Assembly (NCBI GenBank): GCA_030668485.1 | Contig: DAOUTW010000008.1 | Coordinates: 30,957-94,956, forward strand | Direction of reading: 5' to 3' | DNA length: 64,000 nucleotides | Source of the DNA: Candidatus Zixiibacteriota bacterium | GTDB taxonomy: Bacteria; Zixibacteria; MSB-5A5; GN15; JAAZOE01 | In this document: positions 18,922 through 28,395 of the stretch, piece after piece | Numbering within the stretch: position 1 is the first letter of the stretch | Layout of the letters: every line of letters begins with the position of its first letter | Made by a program: the position numbers and the translations under genes | The notes under the pieces: model-generated | The model's database searches: none | Told to the model about the DNA's origin: nothing | Seen by the model: only the letters and a program-made list of their open reading frames with translations

Positions 18922-21267
18922 CTATCCTATCAATTCCCGGATACGCGCCTTGAGCGCCTCCGGCGGCATTGCCGCAATGTTGACTTTGTACGCAGCGGCC
19001 ACCCGGAACAACTGATGGAAATTGCGCCGTTGCAAATCTTCCTGGTCCACCGATGACGCCAGCATATACGGATTGAAAAACGGCTGCGTCATAAACGGCG
19101 ACATCCCGCCGTCTTCCGGCACCCGATAATTTCCGGCCGTGATATATTCCAGCGCGTCTTCCGGCGAAAGCTTCTCGACTGCCGGTCCGTTCGGGTCGCA
19201 ACTCAGCATTACCACCGCTTTCAGGCGAGTCCGCTTGACATACCGCTGCGGCCCATTGATCCAGGCAGGATCGATCATCGCCCGCGAATCTTTCGATCCC
19301 CAATAGCAATACGGATCGCCGAGATCGAGCGGGCACTCGTTTTGGAGCGCCTTCATGTTGGTCCAGTCGGCGCGGGTAGTGACGACATTTTCACATTTAC
19401 TGCGGTCGAATATCCGCGCATAACGGGGGAATTTCTCCGCGACCGATGTCTTGAAATAAAATTTCCGTTCGGGAGCGTCGGCAATCGCCTCGTCGCCTCG
19501 ATATCGGACAAACATCCAGTCGTTGGTCACGAATCGGGAATTGTCTTCTTCCAGAAGGCGGCTAAAGGTCGTTCCGCGCTTCATTCCCTTCGGTCCGATC
19601 AGAGCTATACCGCGCCCGTTGAAATCGAGACAGGCGGCGCGGATACCATGCACATCAAGCAGTCTTTCGCTGGCATGGGCCACCATCGCCAGAGCCCAGC
19701 TTCGCACCTGACCGTAATAGGTGGTGTTGAACATGACCGCCGTCTTCATATCCTGATTGTAATAGGCATACGGCTTGCGTCCGGCAACACCGTCGACGGC
19801 GTAGATGATTCCATGCGGTTCGAGGTCGGATTCGAGTTGAGCCGGATACCAGTTCTCGACCCAGAAATCATACAGATGCGGTACATTGGTCCTGAGTTGA
19901 ATGATAATGCCGTTGATATTGGCATTCCATTCGAAATACCGATCATACGGCAGGGCCGCTTCGGCCTCTTGCACAAGAGCATCGCGCTCTTCGATGGCAA
20001 TTGCCGTTTCGGCTTCGGTATTCTTCCGCGGATTGGTCATGACATTCTGCAAAGCCACCCGTTTGTATTTCGGCGATTCTTTCAGTCGAGCCATAGCCTC
20101 GATTACCCGGTCGGTGCCTTCTTCGATTTTTTCCATCGAGGTCGAATACGAAAAGCGAATATTGTCTTCGGCTCCGAACGCGCTTCCCGGAACCAGAGCC
20201 ACCGCCGCCTCGCGGAGAAGATAATATGACAGGCCGTAGGAGTTACGGATTTTCATACCGCCGTATTCCGTGTTATAATAAGCCGACACATTCGGGAACA
20301 GGTAGAAGGCTCCTTGCGGTTCAAAGCATGACACATTCGGGATCCGGCGTAATTTGTTGATCATGTAATTGCGGCGGGTCTGGAATTCGGCCACCATCTG
20401 GCTGATTTCGCTTTGATTTCCCGACAATGCCTCCGCTGCCGCTTTCTGCGCTATCGAATTGGCGTTGGAAGTCGAATGCGACTGGATGATACTCATCGCC
20501 GAGATAATTTCCCGCGGTCCCATCGCAAAGCCGATACGCCATCCGGTCATGGAATAGGCTTTTGAGACGCCATTGACGACCACAGATTTATCTTTGATTT
20601 TGTCACCCAGGGCGCCTACCGAGGTGAACTTATAGCCGTCATATGTCACTTTGTCATAGATTTCATCAGCGATAACGACCAGCCCTTCAGCGACAGCGAT
20701 CTCGCATATTTCCTGCAATTGTTCCCTGGTATATGCTCCGCCGGTCGGATTGCTGGGGTTGTTGAGGATCAACGCTTTGGTATTGAAATTGAGATTGGCT
20801 TTGAGTTCGTCCGGGGTAAGGAGAAAACCGTTCTCCTCGCGAGTCGGGACGATTACCGGCTTACCTTCGGCCATCAATACCATCTGAGGATATGACACCC
20901 AGTACGGTGCCGGAATGATCACTTCCTCGTCGCGGCTGACAATCGCCATGAGCAGGTTATAGAGGCATTGTTTCCCGCCGGTGCCGACAATGATTTGATT
21001 CTTCTGATATTCGATTCCCTGATCTTCGCGGAATCGAGTGCGAATCGCCTCTTTCAGTTCCGGGATGCCGTCGTTGGCGGTGTACCCGGTAAAATTGTTA
21101 TCGATGGCCTTTTTTCCCGCGTCCTTGATATTGGTCGGGGTGTTGAAATCAGGCTCCCCGACGGAAAAATCAATGACGTCAATCCCCTCGGCTTTCATCG
21201 CCCTGGCCTTGGCGCTGATGCGCAGGGTCGGGGAAAGTTCGAGACGGCCGATCCTGTTGGATATCAT
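18922..21267 (-). CDS. Aspartate aminotransferase (class I/II) fused to HprK/PEPCK-like P-loop domain
   Basis: N-terminal ~400 aa: NNPSNPTGGAYTREQL, VVNGVSKAYSMTGWRIGF; C-terminal ~370 aa: GIALIGPKGMKRGTTFSRLL..FVTNDW. Confidence 0.8.
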   Translation of the reverse strand: MISNRIGRLELSPTLRISAKARAMKAEGIDVIDFSVGEPDFNTPTNIKDAGKKAIDNNFTGYTANDGIPELKEAIRTRFREDQGIEYQKNQIIVGTGGKQCLYNLLMAIVSRDEEVIIPAPYWVSYPQMVLMAEGKPVIVPTREENGFLLTPDELKANLNFNTKALILNNPSNPTGGAYTREQLQEICEIAVAEGLVVIADEIYDKVTYDGYKFTSVGALGDKIKDKSVVVNGVSKAYSMTGWRIGFAMGPREIISAMSIIQSHSTSNANSIAQKAAAEALSGNQSEISQMVAEFQTRRNYMINKLRRIPNVSCFEPQGAFYLFPNVSAYYNTEYGGMKIRNSYGLSYYLLREAAVALVPGSAFGAEDNIRFSYSTSMEKIEEGTDRVIEAMARLKESPKYKRVALQNVMTNPRKNTEAETAIAIEERDALVQEAEAALPYDRYFEWNANINGIIIQLRTNVPHLYDFWVENWYPAQLESDLEPHGIIYAVDGVAGRKPYAYYNQDMKTAVMFNTTYYGQVRSWALAMVAHASERLLDVHGIRAACLDFNGRGIALIGPKGMKRGTTFSRLLEEDNSRFVTNDWMFVRYRGDEAIADAPERKFYFKTSVAEKFPRYARIFDRSKCENVVTTRADWTNMKALQNECPLDLGDPYCYWGSKDSRAMIDPAWINGPQRYVKRTRLKAVVMLSCDPNGPAVEKLSPEDALEYITAGNYRVPEDGGMSPFMTQPFFNPYMLASSVDQEDLQRRNFHQLFRVAAAYKVNIAAMPPEALKARIRELIG

Positions 21268-21270
21268 CGT

Positions 21271-22665
21271 TTATCCCTCGTCCGGATCGCCTGGCGACAG
21301 TTTTCCCGGATCATTTTTCGTTTTGGCCATTTTCTTGATCCACTCTTCCAGGTCAAATCCTGACAGCGATTTGACGACCGTCGGCAGTTGCGTCATCATC
21401 GAGGCCATTTCGCCGGTGATTTTCGAAGTCCCCATCGTGCCGTCGTTGGAGACCATGACGATCTTATCGATCTTGGAAAGCGGCGCGGCCATTTCGCGGG
21501 CCAGTTCCGGCATTTTGTCGAACATCATCTGCAACAGAGCCGGCTCAGAATAGGAGTTCCACGACTCGGCTTTCTTACGCATGGCGTCAGCTTCGGCCTG
21601 GCCAACCTTTTCAATCAGTTCCGCTTCGACAATACCCTGGACCCGTTTGGCTTCGGCCATACCTTTGGCTTCGGCTTCAAGGCGATACTGTTCTGCCGCA
21701 GCCGGCTTACGCACCGTCGCTTCCAGTTCCTGCTCGACACGCTCGATTTCTTTTTTCTCCAGCTCGATAACCGATTCTTTTTCGATCAGTTTGACTTTGC
21801 CTTCTTCGGTTTTCAATTCCTGGTTGAGTTTGTGACGTTCCAACTCATAGGCGAAATCGGCGTCGGCTTTCTTGCTGTTGAGAGATTTCTGCAGTTCAGC
21901 CTTTTTCAGTTCGAAATCCTGATTCGCTTTGGCGACTTCGGTTTCGGCGACTATCTTGGCGATATCTCCCTCTTTCTTCGCCCCAGCCGACTTGATGATG
22001 GCATCCCTCGCCGCTTCGGCTTCAGCCACTTCGGCATCACGCCGGGCCTCAACAATACGCGGTTTTCCCAGAGCCTCAAGATATCCCGATGGATCGGTGA
22101 TCTCTTTGAGATTGAAGGAAAGCAGCTTCAGCCCCATATTGGCGAAGTACTGCTCCACCTCCCCGAACACCTTCGAGGTGAAATCTTTGCGGTTCTTATT
22201 GAGTGATTCAAGATTTAAGGTACCGATCAAAGCTCTCGATGAACCTTCCAGCGTACGCAGGGCGACATCGCGAATGTCGGTCACCGGTTTACCCAGGAAC
22301 TGTTCCGCTGCCAGATGAATCGAGGCTTCATCGCCGGAGATTTTTACTTCCGCCGTCCCGAGGATGTTGCAACGGATACCGTTGGTCGAAATGGCGTTTT
22401 CGACCTGAATATTCATCGGGATAATTTCCAGGGGCAAAATCTGCGCCTGCTCGATAAAAGGCCGTACAAAGGTACCACCGCCGATACGGAATCGATATCC
22501 CACCTGTCTTGATGATCCGTCCGGCAGGGTCACACTACGTTTCCTCCCACCGGAAATAATCAGCACTTCGTTGGGGCCGACTTTCCGGTAGTTCTTCAGA
22601 AACATCACCACAATCGCCGCCAAAACGACGATGGCCACGATAACAATAATCAAAAGGGAACTCAC
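21271..22665 (-). CDS. Flotillin/SPFH (band 7) family membrane protein
   Basis: Single N-terminal TM, VGPNEVLIISGG, Ala/Glu-rich coiled coil; GTG start at 22665 has AAGGAGA Shine-Dalgarno. Confidence 0.88.
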   Translation of the reverse strand: MSSLLIIVIVAIVVLAAIVVMFLKNYRKVGPNEVLIISGGRKRSVTLPDGSSRQVGYRFRIGGGTFVRPFIEQAQILPLEIIPMNIQVENAISTNGIRCNILGTAEVKISGDEASIHLAAEQFLGKPVTDIRDVALRTLEGSSRALIGTLNLESLNKNRKDFTSKVFGEVEQYFANMGLKLLSFNLKEITDPSGYLEALGKPRIVEARRDAEVAEAEAARDAIIKSAGAKKEGDIAKIVAETEVAKANQDFELKKAELQKSLNSKKADADFAYELERHKLNQELKTEEGKVKLIEKESVIELEKKEIERVEQELEATVRKPAAAEQYRLEAEAKGMAEAKRVQGIVEAELIEKVGQAEADAMRKKAESWNSYSEPALLQMMFDKMPELAREMAAPLSKIDKIVMVSNDGTMGTSKITGEMASMMTQLPTVVKSLSGFDLEEWIKKMAKTKNDPGKLSPGDPDEG

Positions 22666-23022
22666 CTTATGCTCTCCTTGCGAAGAATGAAAAGGCGGCG
22701 CCACAGGCCGCCGCTTTATTTTCGTTTTTTAGGTGAGCAAGATAAATTTTTCACAAGCGGATGTCAACCGATCTTTTGCCTTTTGGACCGATTAAAAGGC
22801 TGGAACATATTGAAAAATCAGGCCTTTTTAGGCACAGAACTTACTTTGTACGTATTCAATTTTCGGCCCGGAAAGGCAGGAATTCCCGTGGTTATGCCGT
22901 TTGCGATATTTGGCCGGTTATATTGTCATTTGGGCAAAAATATATTATATATCCGCTTCCGGGGTGGTTGTCTCATCGCTGCCGCGGACTTAAAAAATCG
23001 AGTTTATTAGAAAGAGGTTACC

Positions 23023-24546
23023 ATGGCTATTATTATAGAAGGTTCGGGACTGACAATTGAGAAAATAGTCAGGATCGCGAGAAACAACGAGCCGGTCGAA
23101 TTGCATCCAGATGCAATCGAGCGGATAAAAAAATGCCGGGCGATGCTGGAGAAGAAAATCGAAGCCCATGAAATTATGTACGGCGTCAACACCGGCATCG
23201 GCGAATTTTCGGAAGTCGTCCTTGATGACGATCAGGTCAAGGATTTTCAAAAGTATCTGGTTTATAACCACAGCGCCGGTATTGGCGATCCGATGCCGAT
23301 TGAATATGTTCGCGGCGCGATGGCGGGCCGTATCAATGTCCATGCGCACGGCAACTCCGGCGTCAGGCTTGAAATTACTCAAACTCTGGTCGAGATGCTA
23401 AATAAGGGCGTCACCCCTTTTGCCTGCCAAAAAGGTTCGGTCGGGGCATGCGGTGATCTGGCGCCCATGTCGCAGATCGCACTATTGATGATGGGCGAAG
23501 GCGAAGCCTTTTATAAAGGTGAATGGCTGGAGGGCAAGGAAGCGATGGACCGCGCCGGGATACCGATCCCGGGTCTTCAGGCTCGCGACGGGCTGGCGGT
23601 GATCAATGGCTCCAATGTCCTGACGGCCATGAGCGCCATCTTTTTATATGATGCCAACAATTGGTTCAAGCAGGCGGAAATCGCCGCCGCCATGTCGCTG
23701 GAGGCGCTCAAGGCGAATATGAAGCCATATACTGCCAAACTTCATGAAGTGCGCGGATTCAAGGGTGCTGTTCGCAGTGCCGAGGCGATACGCAAGCTGG
23801 TCGCTGGTGGCGATCTGGCGGAAGACCGGGTCAAATGCAAAGTTCAGGATGCCTATTCCATGCGCTCCACACCGCAGGTTATCGGCGCGGCGCATGACGC
23901 TCTCGCCTATGCCCGGTCGCAGGTCGAGATCGAACTCAACGGCGTCGGCGACAACCCGATCTTCTTCCCCGATGAAAATCTGCAAATATCGGGCGCCAAT
24001 TTTCAGGGCACGCCGGTGGCATTGCCGATGGATATGATGAGTGCGGCCGTCACGATGGTCAGCGTTATGTCAGAACGTCGCATGAACCGGCTCAACAATC
24101 CGGCTCTCAGTGTCGGCCTGCCGCCGTTTTTGACCAAAGGCGCGGGAATGTTCTCAGGGATGATGCTGTCGCAATACACCGCTGATACGCAGATTGTCGA
24201 ACAGCGCATGCTTTCAGCCCCGGCCTCGGTTCAATCGATTCCAGCCGCTGCCGATCAGGAAGATTTCGTCTCGATGGGGATGAACACGGCCATCAAAAAC
24301 TTTCAGATAATGGATAACGCCTATGGCGTGCTCGGAATCGAATTCATGGCCGCTGCGCAGGCTCTTGATTTCCGTGATTACAAATTCGGCGACGGTGTCA
24401 CCAAAGGCAAAGAGGTGATTCGCAAATATGTGGATTTTCTCGACATCGACCGCCCGCTTTATCCGGATCATACCCGAATGAAAGAGTTGGTGAAATCCTG
24501 CGAGATCTTGGACGAGGTCGAGAAGGTTGTTGGGAGTTTGGAATAA
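23023..24546 (+). CDS. Aromatic amino acid / histidine ammonia-lyase family
   Basis: GSVGACGDLAPMSQ (MIO region), QDAYSMRSTPQV, ELNGVGDNPIF; Ala-Cys-Gly at residues 142-144. Confidence 0.9.
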   Translation: MAIIIEGSGLTIEKIVRIARNNEPVELHPDAIERIKKCRAMLEKKIEAHEIMYGVNTGIGEFSEVVLDDDQVKDFQKYLVYNHSAGIGDPMPIEYVRGAMAGRINVHAHGNSGVRLEITQTLVEMLNKGVTPFACQKGSVGACGDLAPMSQIALLMMGEGEAFYKGEWLEGKEAMDRAGIPIPGLQARDGLAVINGSNVLTAMSAIFLYDANNWFKQAEIAAAMSLEALKANMKPYTAKLHEVRGFKGAVRSAEAIRKLVAGGDLAEDRVKCKVQDAYSMRSTPQVIGAAHDALAYARSQVEIELNGVGDNPIFFPDENLQISGANFQGTPVALPMDMMSAAVTMVSVMSERRMNRLNNPALSVGLPPFLTKGAGMFSGMMLSQYTADTQIVEQRMLSAPASVQSIPAAADQEDFVSMGMNTAIKNFQIMDNAYGVLGIEFMAAAQALDFRDYKFGDGVTKGKEVIRKYVDFLDIDRPLYPDHTRMKELVKSCEILDEVEKVVGSLE

Positions 24547-24562
24547 GGCATTGTAGGAAGTT

Positions 24563-24608
24563 TTCCGGCAGGTCACAATTTGGCAAGCCAAATCAAGACC
24601 TGCCGGAA
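24563..24608. repeat. Composite 46-bp hairpin downstream of the ammonia-lyase
   Basis: TTCCGGCAGGTC-aca-ATTTGGC-AA-GCCAAAT-caa-GACCTGCCGGAA. Confidence 0.9.
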
Positions 24609-25007
24609 CAGTTAATAATTGATCGCCGATATGGAAATAGTGTAAATGTTGAAATTATACCTAATACTGGCGAGCTTAATCTAGATATCACTGAGTTATC
24701 GGGGGACATAAGCGTTATCAGACGCGAATTAAATGCATTGAAACACCAGAATAATGAAATTAATAAATATGCTGACCCCACCGAGCTACCACTTGAATTA
24801 TATAAGAATTATATTGAACCCAGGCAAAACCAATACAAGATTAGATATTTACCTTCCGACGGTGATATATATTATGAATGGATCGTTTTTTTAATTAGAA
24901 AATCACACTTATTCATTTAGGGTGGGTGGCTGCGATCTCTGATCGCCCCGAGTACTCGGGGCCGGTATCCAGCGTCGCAGGTGGAATAGGTTTGCTGAGG
25001 CGCAGCC

Positions 25008-25916
25008 TTATAGATTTGGCGGTAGAAAATGGAGTATCCATAGCCGCCCCTTATCATTTGTGGACGTCAACTGTGACGTATTCTCTTCCAATGTCTCACT
25101 ATTGACCCACAGAATCAACCGCCAGTATTGTGGTTCGCCATAGTACTTGATACTGAGTTCGCGCAAATTGGTAATTCCCCCTGATGTGTCTGCCGGAGTC
25201 AATGCAAGCGGCAATCCCTCTTCCTTGTAAAACTCAGTGAGCCAACTAAAGGTCACGTCATCGCCGAATCTCAGCCCCTTATTAGCCAAAGACAAAATGT
25301 GGTTATATGCTTGCTTACGATCGACATATGCGACTCTTACCCATGAACTGTCCCGGTAACGGGAGACATGCCAGATGTCCAGAACGGAGTTTGGAAGGAT
25401 CATCGTTTCGGGACTTGCGTCGCCTAAGGAAAAATAGCCTCGATCGCAATTAACAGCAGCCAAAAGCAGCCAGTATTTTTCCAGACCATATTCGGTTTTT
25501 GATATCCCGCCAAGCGTGCTGGTGTCTCTGATGACACGACTGACGACATGAACGCGTTCCGACGGTGTTTCGCCCAGAATAGTGGCGAGTATTGTCGAAT
25601 AATCTTCATCGCCTGCGATGTTTTGACTCCTTGCCAGCCAGAGGTCAAGAACGTCTGTGGAATTTGATGATTCCGATACCTGAACCCGGCCGACCTCCGA
25701 TTGCAGGGAAAAGACAATGATTACCATTCCAATCAAACAAACAATTATCCCCGGTGCGGCATTGTTTACAGTGGCTTTAATTCCGGGGCCTTGGATAGAG
25801 AAAGAACTCCGACCGGAAATTCCTCGAACGAACAAATAAACACCTAAGAGACACAGAGCGATCCCGACTGCCTCGGCGACCATCAATTGTATAAATTTGA
25901 GTTGAATGTCTCCCAC
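25008..25916 (-). CDS. Membrane protein with LysM-like C-terminal segment
   Basis: Two N-terminal TM segments; TNLRELSIKYYGEPQYWRLILWVN resembles a LysM-type motif. Confidence 0.55.
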   Translation of the reverse strand: MGDIQLKFIQLMVAEAVGIALCLLGVYLFVRGISGRSSFSIQGPGIKATVNNAAPGIIVCLIGMVIIVFSLQSEVGRVQVSESSNSTDVLDLWLARSQNIAGDEDYSTILATILGETPSERVHVVSRVIRDTSTLGGISKTEYGLEKYWLLLAAVNCDRGYFSLGDASPETMILPNSVLDIWHVSRYRDSSWVRVAYVDRKQAYNHILSLANKGLRFGDDVTFSWLTEFYKEEGLPLALTPADTSGGITNLRELSIKYYGEPQYWRLILWVNSETLEENTSQLTSTNDKGRLWILHFLPPNL

Positions 25917-26333
25917 AGACTGACCCTCAAACTGACGAATATTAGACTTTGAATCTTTTTACATTATGAAAAAGCTTTCAGTTCCCGGCGCTGTTGTTAA
26001 AATATCCATAGAATCTAAAATGTCAATAGGCTTGTGGATTCTTTTGCTGCCCGGCATCCCACAAAGTACCCCGCCCAGAGTCCGCCGCGGAAAATCACCG
26101 TCTGCCGGCTTGTCTATTGGCGCACGAGGACGTACGCCAACCACCAATATATTTAGCTCATGACCTGGGTCATCCACGCGATAGCAGAAAGCCGGCCTCT
26201 GCCGGCATTGGCCTGAAAACGGACATAAAAGTATTACCTTGCCCCAATCCTGTCCAGCACCACATATTCGATTTACTAAATAACAGTTGACGGCGCCTAT
26301 ATTCTGCAGTCATAAATATGATGGGGATGTGCA

Positions 26334-27845
26334 ATGAGGTTCTTCGAAATATCGATTCTGGCCGCGATTTTTATCACCTGTCTGTTCCTATTTGTCCGGA
26401 GGGAAAAGCGCCCCCGAATTTTGCACTATCTCCCGTCTGTCACGGTCATCCTGATGATCGTTCATTTTTTTATTGAAGGATATCGCTGGCAGATGTTCAC
26501 CGCTTATTCTGCGACTGTTATTATTTTCGTTTTGACCCTGCCTCATCTTATACAAGTAATTCGAACCGGATCACCGGTAGCGGCTCGCCGAAGATGGCCG
26601 GGGATACTGGGTGCCGTCGGTGTCCTCCTTCTTTTGGCTTATGTCGGTTTGATGAATTTTATATTTCCCATGTTTTCTCTGCCGGAGCCGTCCGGTCCTT
26701 ATTCCGTCGGAACAACCTATCTTTATTTTGTGGATACCTCGCGTGAGGATATCTTTACCGATGATCCTGACGACCTCCGGGAAATTTCGATCCAAGTCTG
26801 GTACCCGGCGGTACAGCCTGATGGGAAATCACCTATAAAGTATATGCCCCATGATGCGGCAGTTTCCTTTGCAGAATCATTCTCCCTGCCGGGATATATG
26901 ATGACCCACCTGTCTCGCATTCCTACTCATGCCTATCTCGATATCAATCTGGACACCGAAGGGGGGCCATACCCCGTTGTTTTATTCTCTCATTCGGGTC
27001 TGATGACAGGTTGTCAGGCGTTGGCCGAAGAGATGTCCAGTCATGGCTATGTCTTCCTGGCCATCGGTCATCAGCATTGGAATCCATTTACCCTTGGCGA
27101 TGACGGGGTAGTCATCCCCGGTGATCGGGATAATGCCTATCTGAAAATGATCCGGGATGAATTGCAATCGCCCGATGCCGAAAATATCAAATCGGGCATA
27201 ACCTGTGCCACCGACCATGAAACCAAACGTGGATTACAGCAGCAACTCAACGATGTTTACCCGATCAATATCAGCGATATCAGAATGTGGGCGGAAGATA
27301 TGGATTTCGTCATTGAAATCCTCGATACTCTCAACCAGGAGAATCGTTATTTCAACAAGTGGCTTGACCTCGACCGTATCGGTGTCATGGGATTTTCAAA
27401 AGGCGGTTGCGCCGCCGGTCAGTTCTGCGCCACCGATAACAGATGTCGGGCCGGTATCAATATAGATGGCTTTATGTACGGAGATATTGTCACCACCCCG
27501 CTCGAAAAGCCGTTCATGTTTATGCACAGCGAAACTTCTATCGACACCGCATTTATCAATGATTTCTTCTTCAATGAGTCGCATGCCGACGCTTATATGA
27601 TGAAAATCGATGGCGCTCGGCACCCCAATTTCGGTGACCTTTCACTTTTCGGCGGCATCCTGAAGTTGTATGAGACTCTCGGTCCAATCGATGGCGAACG
27701 CTGCGTTGACATCCAAAATGAATATGTGTTGGCCTTCTTTGATAAGTATCTGAAAGACAAGACATACATTCTTCTTGATGGGCCGTCCGATAAATTTCCC
27801 GAGGTCGATTTTCGTTACCGCCGGGGCGCAAAATCTTCAGAGTAA
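26334..27845 (+). CDS. Platelet-activating-factor acetylhydrolase-like alpha/beta hydrolase
   Basis: N-terminal TM segments; IQVWYPA, LFSHSGLMTG, VMGFSKGG nucleophile elbow. Confidence 0.78.
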   Translation: MRFFEISILAAIFITCLFLFVRREKRPRILHYLPSVTVILMIVHFFIEGYRWQMFTAYSATVIIFVLTLPHLIQVIRTGSPVAARRRWPGILGAVGVLLLLAYVGLMNFIFPMFSLPEPSGPYSVGTTYLYFVDTSREDIFTDDPDDLREISIQVWYPAVQPDGKSPIKYMPHDAAVSFAESFSLPGYMMTHLSRIPTHAYLDINLDTEGGPYPVVLFSHSGLMTGCQALAEEMSSHGYVFLAIGHQHWNPFTLGDDGVVIPGDRDNAYLKMIRDELQSPDAENIKSGITCATDHETKRGLQQQLNDVYPINISDIRMWAEDMDFVIEILDTLNQENRYFNKWLDLDRIGVMGFSKGGCAAGQFCATDNRCRAGINIDGFMYGDIVTTPLEKPFMFMHSETSIDTAFINDFFFNESHADAYMMKIDGARHPNFGDLSLFGGILKLYETLGPIDGERCVDIQNEYVLAFFDKYLKDKTYILLDGPSDKFPEVDFRYRRGAKSSE

Positions 27846-27945
27846 TTGATCCGGTGAAAATCTGATGAATTACCTTGCGTTACCTATGGCTTTTCCATGG
27901 GTGGGGTACGAAGTTTTCAGTGCCCCTCCAATGCCCATAATTAGT

Positions 27946-28395
27946 CGTGATGTGTAAGGCAGATGTCCTCATCTGCCTGGCCGCAGTTGACAGCCCGCCA
28001 AAACAGCTTGTATCATCCACGCGCCTTAATTATATTGAAATGAACGGCACATTACTGCTTTCGATCGAGTTCGGGAATTTCCTTTGAGGAGGGTTTCTCC
28101 ATGTTTTCCAAATCGCTTATAACTTTGACATTATTTTTTGCGATATCATTGATGATCAGCTTCAGTGAGTCGGTTCGTTCCGGCAATAATGAATACCCAA
28201 TGGACTGGCCGCAGGTTATATATACTTCAGATTTCAACAATGACCTGTCTTCTGACCTGGCAGTCGTATCCGGGCTGAACAATAGCGCGATACTGCTCAA
28301 CAACGGCAGCGGAGATTTTACAAATCTCGGATCGTCCTATACCGGAACCATGCAGAGAGATATTGACGGCGCCGATTTCGATGGCGATGGTAATC
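27946..28395 (+). repeat. Direct duplication copy 1: upstream region plus 5' part of FG-GAP gene
   Basis: Near-identical to 29421-29873. Confidence 0.92.

Noticed and set aside
19342-20229. 295-aa plus-strand ORF
   Set aside because: Antisense shadow of the aminotransferase fusion CDS.
21388-22206. 272-aa plus-strand Phe-rich ORF
   Set aside because: Antisense of the Glu/Lys-rich flotillin coiled coil; composition artefact.
24738-24920. 60-aa ORF as a standalone gene
   Set aside because: Frame stays open well upstream without a start; more likely a remnant.
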